Shown here: positions 34,235 through 45,442 of the stretch, piece after piece
Layout: every line of letters starts with the position of its first letter
Numbering within the stretch: position 1 is the first letter of the stretch
Source of the DNA: Heterostelium album PN500
Lineage: Eukaryota; Evosea; Eumycetozoa; Acytosteliales; Acytosteliaceae
Assembly (NCBI RefSeq): GCF_000004825.1
Contig: NW_008805064.1
Coordinates: forward strand, 1,798,001 to 1,862,000
Direction of reading: 5' to 3'
DNA length: 64,000 nt
Position numbers and translations under genes: made by a program
The notes under the pieces: generated by a model
The model's database searches: none
Told to the model about the DNA's origin: nothing
The model's input: the letters and a program-made list of their open reading frames with translations, nothing else

Positions 34235-34285
34235 AATGAATTTTCATATGGAAAAGATGTTTAAACATCTATGTGAAAATTCATT
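34235..34285. repeat. Hairpin downstream of ornithine aminotransferase
   Basis: Outer stem 34235-34249 pairs with 34271-34285 (15 base pairs, one G-U). An inner palindrome AGATGTTTAAACATCT (34255-34270) forms the apical part, and five bases are unpaired on one side. It lies 170 bases past the stop codon and could be a 3' UTR element. Confidence 0.6.
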
Positions 34286-34460
34286 TAATTTATCCAAAAA
34301 AAAAAAAAACATAAAAAAACACATTTGCAGATTTAATTTTTTTTCTCAAAAATTTGCAGTTGTCGTGTCATCATTGAAAATAAAAAACTTCTTAAATTTA
34401 AACTATTAATTTGTTTTAAGAAGAAAGGTCATATAAATATTTATTATATTTTATTTAAAC

Positions 34461-35703
34461 ATGAGTAGTAGTCAAGAAAATAGAATATTAAATCAAGATG
34501 AAATTGAAAGTTTATTTCAAAAGATTCAATCAAATAGATTAGAATGTGATTTGTTAATATCGTTATTCAATGTTTCAGCGACATCCTCAAGGAAATATCA
34601 TGTATGTGAGCCTTTTCCAGGATTTCTAAAGAATAAGAGTGCAAAGAATTTCGAACAGATCGATAGTTTCTTTAATGAGTTACCATCTCTTTCTCAATTA
34701 GATACAATAGGTTAGTTATTATTGTCTTAATAGATATCACTCATATGTTTACAAGAAATACTAACGGGAGATCATTCTTATAGAAACATTTTCAAAGTTA
34801 TCAAATAATTCACTATTGTTATTGGATTTCATTTTGAATAATAATAATATGGGTTTCCAAGTGAAGCTAAAGGATTATAAAAAGTTTGAAAAGAAAACAG
34901 AGTATCTCGCTGACATTTTGGATCATCTAAAGACATCGCAATTGCCAACGATGGTATTCAAATTTAAATACGATAGTTCAGTGGCAAAGAATGCAGAGTT
35001 TGATCAGTTGATCGAGCAGTTTGGTTCGTTGTTTGGTTATCATGGTAGCAGTAACGACAGTTGGAACAATATCATACGTGGTCGTGGTTTTGCCAACCAA
35101 TATATATCGGAGGGTTGTCTCTTTGGTCATGGATTCTATTTCTCATCGGACAGCAAGGTTTCACATTCGTTTGTAAAAATTGGAAAATGGTGGGATCGTT
35201 CAGATTTCGGTGGACGTGTAGGATGTCTTTCGGCATGTGAAATCGTTGACACCGACCAGACTCACCGTGGTATCAAAGTATCACCTCAATCTTCACCTAA
35301 ATCAAAACCACTCTATCAATACACTGAAGATGACAAGTCACTTCCTGACCACTATATCGTATCGAAAATTGGAGGACATATAAGGGTTAAGTATCTACTG
35401 ATATTCCAAGATCAAACCAATACAATGAATCTTAATCTTTCTTCATCTTCCACATCCAACAACCTCTCCAACCAAAACAATAATCAAAACCATGACAATA
35501 ACACCAATCATACAATTAACAACAACAATAATAATAACAGTGTAAATAGAATCAAAAATTTAATTCCTCGACAACTGAATATATTCATAGTATTATTTAT
35601 TCTCTATGCAATTGTATTGGTGATTGCAGGAAATCCATGGATATTTTCAATTGGTACACAAAAGAAAAGTTTCAAAAAGATAGTTTCAAAATTAGAATTG
35701 TAA
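34461..35703 (+). CDS. PARP16-like tail-anchored mono-ADP-ribosyltransferase
   Basis: Two exons (34461-34710 and 34784-35703) encode 389 residues. The N-terminal helical part is followed by a PARP catalytic domain: GYHGSSNDSWNNIIRGRG (NAD-binding His near 170), then LFGHGFYFSSDSKVSHSF with the second-motif Tyr, and HIRVKYLLIFQD near the third motif. After an Asn-rich linker comes a single C-terminal membrane segment (LNIFIVLFILYAIVLVIAG, near 345-365) and a short basic tail. This is the arrangement of human PARP16, an ER tail-anchored mono-ADP-ribosyltransferase of the unfolded-protein response. The third catalytic position is not an obvious Glu, which fits mono-transfer. Its 3' end converges with the M66 protease, 68 bases away. 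Confidence 0.85.
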
Positions 35704-35771
35704 TAATAATAATAGCAGGTTTATCAATAAACAGTAATTCATTGTAAATTTAAATATCATAAAATATATTA

Positions 35772-38656
35772 TCATGGATATGCCAGTAATACTTGTGGGA
35801 GTGCAGGTAATCCGTTGAAAACTTGGGGTGTACTAAGTAGTTCAATCTTGGTATAAACTTTATCTGCTGGGAAATGCATAACCCTATAGTTGATAGATAT
35901 ATGAGAAGTCATAAAGTTAGTAATTAGTTTGGGGTGAAAAAGTATCTGTAATATTACCAATATTTAAAGCTTTCTGCGTTTATAGGATTCGAGCTTTCTG
36001 GAGGAATTGGCTCGGACACTTGACCAAAGCCTCTGAATGATGAGTTTAGTATACGATAAGCAGAAGTTCCATCAGCATAAGTCATCTTTAATGTGTAGTC
36101 ACATCCTCTATAACAATAGAATGGATATTTTGCTACCTGAGGAATGATTTCTGCTAGTTGAGTTGGGTCTGTTGGATCAAATGTACGAATTAAATTTCCA
36201 ACAAATTTAATTGGTTCTAAAATCATTGAGAGTGAAGGATCGGCTAAACTGAATGAAACTACCACACTATAGACTGGAATATTCTTTTGTATTGGTAAAC
36301 TATTGTTTAAATGTAAAAAAAAGTTGGTAAAAAATTATTTTGGTTCAATTATTATTCAGACTACTCACTATCCTTCAATCGAAGTAAATCCACCATCATC
36401 ATGTTGAGTAATGTTTGCTGGGTCAAACTCAAGGGTAACATTGTTCCATTGAGAGAATCCATTTGGTGAATTGGCATCAGGGGACCATCTACTTTCAAAC
36501 CATTTTTGGTGGGTACTTACAGACCAGTCAGCAAATGTTGCATAGTTAAAGAGACCCCTAGATCTATCGTATCCACCACCTCCGTCTTGCATTGGATCCT
36601 GCTTGTAACATCTTCCATCCTTGTCGACTGCTCTCTGACCATTGAGAGGTGTTGGACATGATCCATTTGGCATGAATGGAATCAACATTAGATTCTTATC
36701 GGCATCCCATCCCCACTCAGAGCCAAGCAAAGAACCTCCAACATATGGGTACAATCCTTTTGAAATCGAATCAACACAATGCCATAAACCAAAAGCTTAA
36801 TGTATTTTGAAATATTAGAAATTCTATAATATAATAATATTCAAAAATCATTTTACATACCATGACCAGTTTCATGCATGAAAAGAGGTCCCCATTGATA
36901 ATCACCACAACTGACACCGGCATCAATGCCACCAACACCGGAATTCGGAACAAAAATGGATCCATTTGTCATCATTTTAATCATTGGTGAATAAATTTGT
37001 TTGGTAAGGAATTGGTCTCCATTATTTAATCTAATACCTCTCATAACTGTCATATAAGCAGAAGCAAAGTCAAACATATTCTTTTCATCATCTCCAGTTT
37101 TGGCTAGATAACCAGCTCTATTTCCATCTGGTGCAATGGGGAATTGTTTCCATTGAATGTAGTTATATGGATGTGGGTCAAATTTAACATAGTCTACTGG
37201 AAGTTTCTGAAGAACCTCAGCGATCTGAGTGTCATTTGGAAGATGTATCGGAACAGAGTTTTGTGGTGTTGCGCCATACAAATAGATTGGTAGACTCTCG
37301 ATAAAATAATCAGAGGGTGCACCTACATTCAGTTGAATGTGATCACTCTCGTCATTACCGTCAGCAGAGACCGATAAACTTAGTTTTGGTGCCAACCATT
37401 CCTTTGGCAGTTTTGCAGTCCACAACGTTGTTGAATATTTATCTTGATTCAACTCTGAGCCAGGGAATTGGTCGGGAGGTGTTAATGGAACACTTCCTAA
37501 TCTATTTCCACTCTTGTCAATTCCATTAACAACTAAATTTGCTGGTACTGGATTTAAATCTAAATTGAAAAAAAAAAAAAAAACAAATTTACATATTTTG
37601 AGTTTTGGTCAAACGATCATTGATTTCAAATAAAAACATACCTTTTCTACTAAGGATTGGATATTTTCTGGAAGTTGTCTTTTGCTGTGAGGATAAATCA
37701 AACATTCCTAAAACTGTTCTGTTTCCGACAAAGTGTAGATTTTGATTTCCTCCTGGTAGAGTCCATGTATGTCCTTGTGCAGGTATCACATGGGATTGAG
37801 CTCCTTTGAAACTATTAATAATCATCTTATTAGGATTTGTAGGTGTTGTGGATGTTGTTGCAGCTCCGGTTGTGGCGGAAGCAGAAGTTGTAGTTGGTGA
37901 GCCAGTTGTCGCAGGAGCGGTGGTTGCAGGGGCAGTGGTTCCAGTAGTTGCAGGAGCAGTAGTTGCAGGAGCAGTAGTTGCAGGGGCAGTGGTTGCAGGG
38001 GCGGTAGCAGGGGCGGTAGTAGCAGGAGCAGTGGTTGCCGGAGCGGTAGTAACAGGAGCAGTTGTTGCAGGAGCGGTAGTAGCAGGAGCAGTAGTTGCAG
38101 GGGCGGTAGTAGCAGGAGCAGTTGTTGCAGGGGCGGTAGTGGCAGGAGCAGTTGTTGCAGGGGCGGTAGTAGCAGGAGCAGTGGTTGCTGCACGAGTAGT
38201 AGCAGGGGCAGTAGTTGCTTGACCAGTAGTTGCCGGAGCGGTAGTAGCAGGAGCAGTGGTTACTACACGTGTAATAGCAGGAGCAGTTGTTGCAGGAGAA
38301 GTAGTTGCCGGTGTGGTTGTTGATGGACGAGTAGTTGCAGGAGCGGTTGTTGCAGGAGCGGTTGTTGCAGGAGTGGTTGTTGCAGGAGTGGTTGTTGCAG
38401 GAGAAGTCGTTATAGGAAGAGTTGTTCCCTGTTGCGCCACACAAAAGAAATCACCATTGATAATCCTACAGACTTTACCTGCCGGACAATCGACGAATTT
38501 ACAAATAGGGACACACTTTGGTGGAAGATATTTCAAAGGTTGACAACATATATATTCATCTGGACAAGCCATATCACATTCCCTACTGACCAGTTTGCCA
38601 TCTACCAAAGCCAAAACAATACAAAATAAAAAAATTGAAAAATGGTATCTTTTCAT
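35772..38656 (-). CDS. Secreted M66 (StcE/dictomallein-like) metalloprotease with Thr-rich stalk
   Basis: Five exons (37642-38656, 36861-37559, 36369-36795, 35958-36299, 35772-35883) encode 864 residues. A signal peptide (MKRYHFSIFLFCIVLALVDG) is followed by a Cys-rich module with about ten Cys (CDMACPDEYICCQPLKYLPP and on), then about 185 residues of PATT/APATT repeats, probably O-glycosylated. The catalytic part resembles M66: HETGHAFGLWH (near 567-577) is the HExxHxxGxxH zinc motif, split by an intron between its second and third His. WGWDADKNLMLIPF and GFSQWNNVTLEFDP follow as in bacterial StcE. StcE cleaves mucin-type glycoproteins, and dictyostelid dictomalleins belong here. Substrate is unknown. 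Reading through the second donor would add wrong residues inside the zinc motif, so this splice is well supported. Confidence 0.9.
37880..38440 (-). repeat. 15-base tandem repeats encoding PATT/APATT
   Basis: Internal coding minisatellite of the M66 protease. Units encode APATT with variants (GQATT, ARAATT, GSPTT, VTT). Synonymous third-base changes between units show that it is not a very recent expansion. Long open frames also appear in the other frames and on the opposite strand because of the repeat. Confidence 0.9.
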
Positions 38657-39631
38657 TATTTTTTGGTTTCCAATTTTTGTATCAACATTACAACAACAGA
38701 TTATTACTTAGATTATTATGATTATTTTCTTTAAGGAATTTAAATGTATTTTATATTGTTTCGATTGATTTAAATTACCAATATATTAAATTTTTATTTT
38801 TATTAATGTTTATTAAAAATGTTATATTATTACTTTTATTATTTTTCTATTATTATTATGACTATTATTAAATCATCAAAAGTATTAAAATATAATTATC
38901 TATATTATCCAGTTAGCAAAACCAAATCAAACCTAATCCAAACTGATAATCATTACTGAAGTGTTTTAATATATTATTTGATCATGATAATCAATCAATT
39001 AAATAATTGATTTTAATATCATATGATTAATTATTTTGGTTTCATATGAAATTGCTCTACATCTGCTGATTCCATTTTATCACTTCACCTCTTACATTGT
39101 TAAATAGAGGTGAGTGAGTGGGTACTACGGTCAATGTATGAAAATCATTTCAATGAGTGAGCATTAAAATACATACACAAGGTATAAAACAAAAAAAAAA
39201 AAAAAAAAAAAAACAAACACATGTAATTATTTTCATCTTACTTCATTCATGATGTGATTAGCGCAGTAGCCCACTCTACTTCAAAAATTATTATTTTTGC
39301 ATCCCTTAAGTGTTAATATATAAATAAATATAAAAATAATTTTATGCATATTGAAATTGTTGAGTTTTTTTTTTTTTTTTCATACTGGTGTGTCCGTTAA
39401 AAAATGCTTTTTTGAATTTTGTATTGTTGAAAGTTTTACTGAGAATATGTTGTTTTTTAAATTTTTTAAATTAATAATAAACACACAAACACAACCACAT
39501 ACAAACTAATACATTTAATATAATAACACAATCATTACAATAAGTTAATATATTATATTCGTTTTTCTATTTATCTATCGAAAGAAAATAAAAGTAAAAA
39601 AAAAAAAGAGAGAGATAGAGAGAATTTAAAA
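38657..39631. other. Intergenic 1 kb between divergent genes
   Basis: Promoter side of both the M66 protease and the SR-type gene. It includes a 23-base A run near 39190, a T run near 39365 and no recognisable gene. A tRNA-like phrase at 39255-39270 lacks the rest of a tRNA. Confidence 0.6.
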
Positions 39632-40771
39632 ATGCCAAAACCATCGGATAATAGATTATATAGTAATAATTCATTAAAGACACATGATATATGGAGATCT
39701 ATGAATGGCGGTGCTGAGAAAGAAAAAGAGGTAAAAGATCCAAATTTACATGGTCCGTCGTTGGATGTTGCCGATAACTACAAAGGTTTGATGGCTATCG
39801 CTCGTTTGACCGGTGCTGCCGACAATCAAGCTGTCACAAGAGGATCTTGTAAAAAGTGTGGAGCTGTCGGTCATCTAACTTATATGTGTACAAACCTCGT
39901 TGAATTCAAATTGAATAGTGGCAGTGGTGGTGTTGGTGGTAGTTCTTCTAACAATCAGAGTGATGATCTAGATGTATCGAGTACATCCTCAGAGAGCAGT
40001 AGCAGTGAAAGCGAAGATAAAGATAGCAAAAAGAGAAAGCATAAATCAATGGAGCGATCGGGATCAAGATCAAGATCGAGATCGACTTCAAGAACAAAGA
40101 GTAAAGATAGAAAGAGAGAAAAGTATAGAAAACAAATGGAAAAGAGAAGATTGAAGAAAGAGAAGAAAAGAGAGAGGCACGATAGATCGAGATCAAGATC
40201 AAGATCACTGAGTAAAGATAGAAATAGAGATAGAGACGATGAATCGAGTACAAGTAGATCGAGTAGCAGAGAGCGAAAGAAAGAGAAGAAATTGAAATAC
40301 AAAAAATTGAAACAATACTACAAGAAAGAACAAAAGAGAAAGTATAAGAAGTACGAGAAGGATCATTCCGATGAAAGTAGAAGCAGAAGTAGAAGTAGAG
40401 GTAGAGATAGATCGAGATCAAGATCAACTTCGAGATCAAGAAAAGACAGACATCACGATAAGAAATATAGACATAAACATCACAGAAAGAATAGAGATAG
40501 AGATGCCAGTAGAAGTAGAAGTAGAAGTGGAAGTAGAAATAGAAACAAAGAAAGAACTAATAGAGATAGAGATAGAGATAGAAGTTTAAGTAAAGATAGA
40601 TATAGAAATAAAGATAGAAGTAGAAGTAGAAGTAGAAGCAACAGTAGAAATAGAAGTAACCGAACAAGAAGTAGAAGTAGAAGTAACAATAACATTAGAA
40701 CTAATACACCTACAAATAATAATAATAATAATTCACAGAGTATCGAACCAATTGTATCAAATTCAATTTAA
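39632..40771 (+). CDS. Zinc-knuckle RS-rich protein (SREK1IP1-like splicing factor)
   Basis: Single-exon protein of 379 residues. The N-terminal part ends in a CCHC zinc knuckle, CKKCGAVGHLTYMC (CX2CX4HX4C, residues 73-86). That position and context (RGSCKKCGAVGHLTYMCTN) match SREK1IP1/SFRS12IP1, a partner of an SR-related splicing factor. The rest is a long RS/RD/RE-rich domain with dozens of SRSRS units and basic KKEKKRER stretches, expected to be phosphorylated in nuclear speckles. The dictyostelid protein is much longer than the human one (about 155 residues), mainly through the RS tail. The start is preceded by an A-rich leader. It converges with the PEX22-like gene, 83 bases apart. Confidence 0.82.
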   Translation: MPKPSDNRLYSNNSLKTHDIWRSMNGGAEKEKEVKDPNLHGPSLDVADNYKGLMAIARLTGAADNQAVTRGSCKKCGAVGHLTYMCTNLVEFKLNSGSGGVGGSSSNNQSDDLDVSSTSSESSSSESEDKDSKKRKHKSMERSGSRSRSRSTSRTKSKDRKREKYRKQMEKRRLKKEKKRERHDRSRSRSRSLSKDRNRDRDDESSTSRSSSRERKKEKKLKYKKLKQYYKKEQKRKYKKYEKDHSDESRSRSRSRGRDRSRSRSTSRSRKDRHHDKKYRHKHHRKNRDRDASRSRSRSGSRNRNKERTNRDRDRDRSLSKDRYRNKDRSRSRSRSNSRNRSNRTRSRSRSNNNIRTNTPTNNNNNNSQSIEPIVSNSI

Positions 40772-40854
40772 ATTTAAAATTAAAATAAACAATATCTGAT
40801 CTGTAGTAAAATTGAAACTGAACTTGATAGTGATGATGTTTCAATTCAATTTAT

Positions 40855-42029
40855 TCAAAATATATTTATAAAGTAATCATGTAATGTTTTACAAGTTGTT
40901 ATTCTATTTTGATCTTGTTCTTGTATGATTGAATTTGAGGTGGTTGTAGTTGAGAGAATGGTGGTGTTGGACGAGGTTGTTGTCGTGGTTGTAGTTGTAG
41001 TGGTGGTCTCTGCGTTGATATCGAATATAAAAGTGAGGAACTGAACGTGAGGTTTCAACATTGTCAATGCTGTAAGATCGTCATCTATATGCAATATCGA
41101 TTCTAAATGTCGAGCAATGTGTGCTCTACCTTGTGTTGTTGAACAAAATAATACTTTCTATTAAAAGTTATAAAAATAACAATAAACATATATTAGTAGA
41201 GTTTAAGTAATTTACTCAATTAAATTATTATTATTATTATTATTATCATTATTATTATCATGATAGTTTACGTGTGGATTTAAACCTGCTTCGAATATAC
41301 CATAGCTCTTTAGAAGGTTGATAACCATTTCCTCTTCGTTGTCATCGGTGATCTGTGTTAGCAGGTAGAGATCGGCAGTCGATGCCAGCCGCAGTAGAGT
41401 ATCACGCTCCGATTCTATCAGTGTGAAGTTACAAACCTTCCTATCTGTAATATGTTCATAGTAAACAGTCTTTTTGAAAATAATCTATAATGGATCATGA
41501 TCGATATATTAGCTCTAAAATCGGATATATTCGTTTTGAAAAGAGAGATATTTACATCGATTGTTGAGAGTGTAACTTTCTTTTTGTGTAATTGATTGAA
41601 TTGTATGCGTGGAGCTGATTTAATTCTAGTGGTATGTGTAGTCGATGTCGATCTTGTAAAGCTATTGTTGATAGGATCATGTGATTGATATTGATATTGT
41701 GAAGGTGATTTAGGAGAATTGCTTATTAAATTATTGTTATTGTTGCTAGTGTTGTTGTATGGTTTATTATTCTTTCTATCTTTGGTTGGTGATGATTTTA
41801 GAATATGATGATTAACATCTATCCACTGAAGCATTGAACTCGGCAAGACATAGGAGAGCATCATAATGAACCATTTCTTCTGACGCAGCCACATCAGCAT
41901 CAACATCACCACAAAAGAACAAAAAAGTACAACATGTTTTCTATATCTTCTTCTTCCAATACCAAATAAAGTATTTAAAACAATCAATTTATTATCTTTA
42001 TTGTTATTATTATTGTTGTTGCTATCCAT
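40855..42029 (-). CDS. pex22: PEX22-like peroxisome biogenesis protein
   Basis: Three exons (41556-42029, 41272-41484, 40855-41157) give 329 residues. After an Asn/Asp leader there is a membrane segment (HVVLFCSFVVMLMLMWL), then a low-complexity linker, then a soluble domain: ADLYLLTQITDDNEEEMVIN, GIFEAGLNPHKVLFCSTTQG, RHLESILHIDDDLTAL, ending TLHDYFINIF. The order and these blocks match plant-type PEX22, the membrane anchor and co-activator of the ubiquitin-conjugating enzyme PEX4 in receptor recycling. The second exon acceptor (CATTATAG at 41485-41492) was chosen because it alone keeps this frame; other AGs lead to stops. The start is ATG 42029, since the longer frame begins at a non-ATG codon. 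A Thr run and an Asn/Thr stretch are inserted near the C-terminus. Confidence 0.72.
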
Positions 42030-43683
42030 TTTGTCATTGGAAGTATTAAAATTTTTCACTTTATTTAATTTACAAAATAATTTAAAAATCTAAACTTTTT
42101 TTTTTTTTTTTTTTTTTCAAAACAAATAAATATATTTTATTTTCAATCTTTTTTATTTAATTTGTTATTGAATAAAACAATAATAAACTTGATAATGAAT
42201 GTCCCTTTTTAATTAATATTGTATCTTCTTTTTATTCTAGAGAAATCTTAAAGTCATTTATCTTTCCCTAATGTGAACTTCAAATCTTTTCAATAAAATC
42301 AATTTATATTTAAAGTTACATTATGTATATTTTAATGTGTTTGAAAAACTGCAAATATTGAATGAAACTCATTGCAAATATTTTGTGGAATAATAAAATT
42401 TCGTATTTACCCCACTGCTATAAAAGTATATCATTTTGGTTGAAATCCGCATGTTCAATGGTTTAATAAATCTTGAAAATGGTTGCTCTAGGGGGTACTG
42501 TATTAGGTGTAAAGTGGATCATCATAGTAGAGAATTTTCGGTTTGAACTTACAAATTATAAAAGAACATAAAAGAATCAAATATTATAGGAAATGTATAA
42601 TCCCAACCGTTGTTCTTTAACTAAATAAAGATAATTAAAATTCTATTAGAATTATTTAAATTTAATTTAATTATAATGAATTAATTTTTTTAAAGATATA
42701 TAACAAATTTAGATTAATAACAATTTTATTTTTTAGACTCAATAAAAATTAAAATAAAGAATAATATAACAAATGATTCAAAAATAAAGATAAAAATAAT
42801 AACAATATATAGATATAATATTAAATCTAAATCAAAGTTATTTTTATATATATATATATAAATTTAAAAAGTAGAAAACCAATTGAAATCCTATTAAAAG
42901 TAAGTATTTAAATTTAAATATTCGAAAAATAATTATTTCATCTATAATCAATCTGATAAAAACAAAAGATTGATTTTTCATATAAACAATAACATTTAAA
43001 CAAATAATAATTTAATTATTATCACTATGGTATTATATTGATATATCACAATTTATTTGTACTTAATTTTTCAATAGATTGGGTTTACAAATAAAAAATG
43101 ATAAAATTTTGTCATCATTGGGTTAATTAATTGTGTGTTGTGGATGGAAATCAATGTTGTTTTTTTTGTGTTAAAAAATGTACATTGTTTTTGTAAATAA
43201 ATAAAGTTTCTTTGCGATTTTTATTCTCTCATCACCTCCCACTTTTTCCACTTTCTTGTTCACACTTCACTACATTTCGATATTGGGATTGTAAATTGAT
43301 CATTATATTTATGCCGGAGAAATCTATTTTGAGATTGACATGGAGATGTTGTTGTTTGCATTGAAGTTGGACAAGAACAATTCGAGCATGTTCTCACCTC
43401 TAAAGATGAACAATAATAGATGGGGTGGTTTGAGATTTCTTTGCTCCTTCAATATGTTTGTTCAAAGAGAGCTAATTGTTTGTTCCAATCACTATTTATA
43501 GTTGATATCAAAGTTTTGTCTAATCAAATCATCAAATCGAATCATCAATAAAATAATAAATACTACAAATCATATATATTTGTTTAATATTTATTATTAA
43601 AATTACTTATACTAATATTACGATCAATATTAATTATTGAAACCTATCTATAGTTTTGTTTTTTTTTTTTTTCAATACAAACT
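42030..43683. other. Intergenic 1.65 kb between divergent pex22 and poxA
   Basis: Mostly AT-rich. Two less AT-rich patches occur, at about 42400-42600 and 43260-43500. The latter carries a plus-strand frame of about 50 codons from ATG 43340 (MEMLLFALKLDKNNSSMFSP) with no recognised domain. A T13-type run sits just before the poxA ATG, as often seen at dictyostelid transcription starts. Confidence 0.5.
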
Positions 43684-45442
43684 ATGGCAAGAAATATATC
43701 ATTAAAATTACTAGTTTTTGTATTATTTTCTCTAACTATTGCTTGCTCCGCCGAATGGAGATCGTACAATGGTTATGGTAACAACCTTAAAGACCCAACC
43801 CTTGGTATGGCAAATACCACTTTCCTCCGTTCTGTAAAACCAAGTAGATACAACGCTTTTGGATATCTCAATCTTTCCATTCCCAGTGCCAGATATGTCA
43901 GTAATAATGTAATGGATCAGCCATTCGAAATCGCTTCCCATGAAGGTTTAACTGATTTATTCAATATGTTTGGACAGGTAAGTAAAAATTATTTAAGAAA
44001 ATAAATTAAAAATATTTACTAACTAATTTACGAATTTAGTTTTTAATTCATAATATGGCATTTGCACAACCAGATACAAACACACCTTGGCCAATTACCG
44101 TTCCAGAGTGTGATGAATATTTCGATCCATGGTGTAGTGGAAACCAAACTATGAGTTATTTTAGAACTAGAGTTGCCCTAGTCGATTGTGCTAAAGGTAA
44201 TACCAATCCACAAGAAGACGGTAGATGTTATGAACAAATCAATGCACTTTCCTCCTTTATCGATGCCAATCCAGTTTATGGATCAACAAAAGAAACTGCT
44301 GATTTATTAAGATCTGTAAGTTAATATATAATATTTGAACATGAACAAAGAAATAATAATAATATTTACTCAAATATCTTTTTTTTTAAAAGTTTTCCGG
44401 TGGTCAACTTAGAGTATCAAAAGACCCACATGGTGATATGCCACCAAGAGGAATCAAGGGTGTTACAATTGATAATGATGCTAGACGTGTTCCTATCGAC
44501 CAGTTGTTCACTGTAGGAGAGAAGAGAGGAAACGAGAATCCAGGTTTGATGTCCATCCATACCATCTTCTTACGTGAGCACAACCGTTTGGCAAAGAAAT
44601 TCTCTGGACTCAATAGCAGTATGACCGACGAAGAGATCTACCAAAAGACAAGAAGCTGTATTATAGAGCAAGTTCAAGCATTGACCTACAATGAATACCT
44701 CCCAATGATCCTTGGTCACAAGATGCCGGACTACAAAGGTTACGACGAGAATGCCGATCCACGTATCTCCAATGAGTTTACCACCGTTGCATTCAGATTC
44801 GGTCACAGTGAAGTCGGTCCAGTCATTGAGATGGGTAACCGTGACGGTAGCTTCGGTACTCCTTTGCCAATCCGTGACTCCTACTTCAATCCAAATGCAC
44901 TGTCCGACGGAATCGAGCCAATCATCCGTGGTCTCGCTTTCAAAGTAGAGCAAAATGTCGATCCCTACATGATTTCCGATCTTCGTAACTTCCTCTTTGG
45001 TAAACCAGGTCAAGGTGGATTCGATTTGGCCTGTCGTAACATTCAGCGTGAACGTGACCACGCCATTCCATCGTACAACAAGTACCGTAGTCTTCTCGGT
45101 TTGCCATCGGTCAAGAGATGGTCAGACATCTCGAGAGAACCAATCATTCAGAGCAATTTGAGATACACCTACGACAACAAGCTCGATAATGTCGACCTCT
45201 TTGTTGGAGGTCTCGCCGAAAATCATGTTCCAGGTGGATGTGTCGGTCAAACCTTCTACACAATGATCCTCGAACAATTCACTCGTTCAAGATCTGCTGA
45301 TAGATTCTGGTACGAAAGAGAAAACATGAAGGAAATCAATCAACAATGTGAAAGAACAACATTCAGAGAGTTGATTCGTAGAAATACTAATGATATCGGT
45401 CCAATTCAAAATAATGTATTTAAAGTTCCTACTGATTTATAA
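43684..45442 (+). CDS. poxA: Secreted haem peroxidase, peroxinectin A type
   Basis: Three exons (43684-43977, 44040-44315, 44393-45442) give 539 residues of the animal-type peroxidase/cyclooxygenase superfamily. A signal peptide (MARNISLKLLVFVLFSLTIACSA) starts the protein. The distal haem helix reads FGQFLIHNMAFAQ with His near 102. The catalytic Arg region is NEFTTVAFRFGHSEVGP with the proximal His near 328. HTIFLREHNRLAK and LVGGLAENHVPGG-type motifs (here FVGGLAENHVPGG) are conserved. The position before the distal His is Ile, where mammalian enzymes have the haem-linking Asp, so one covalent haem bond may be absent or different. D. discoideum PoxA is a secreted peroxidase of this family with a role in bacterial defence; the symbol follows that similarity. 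Confidence 0.9.

Noticed and set aside
36853-36862. Reading through the donor at 36860 to give HETGHGM
   Set aside because: That reading inserts extra residues into the zinc motif. Splicing at GTATGT restores HExxHxxGxxH exactly.
37806-38222. Long plus-strand frame of VVAGAVVAGA repeats opposite the M66 protease
   Set aside because: It is the antisense reading of the PATT-coding tandem repeat. There is no start context, and the opposite strand has the signal peptide, splice sites and domains.
39253-39272. tRNA-like phrase TGATTAGCGCAGTAGC
   Set aside because: It resembles an A box, but no B box, T arm or paired acceptor stem can be found within tRNA distance.
39948-40439. Minus-strand frame rich in Ser/Leu/Tyr opposite the RS domain
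   Set aside because: It is the antisense shadow of the repetitive RS-coding sequence.
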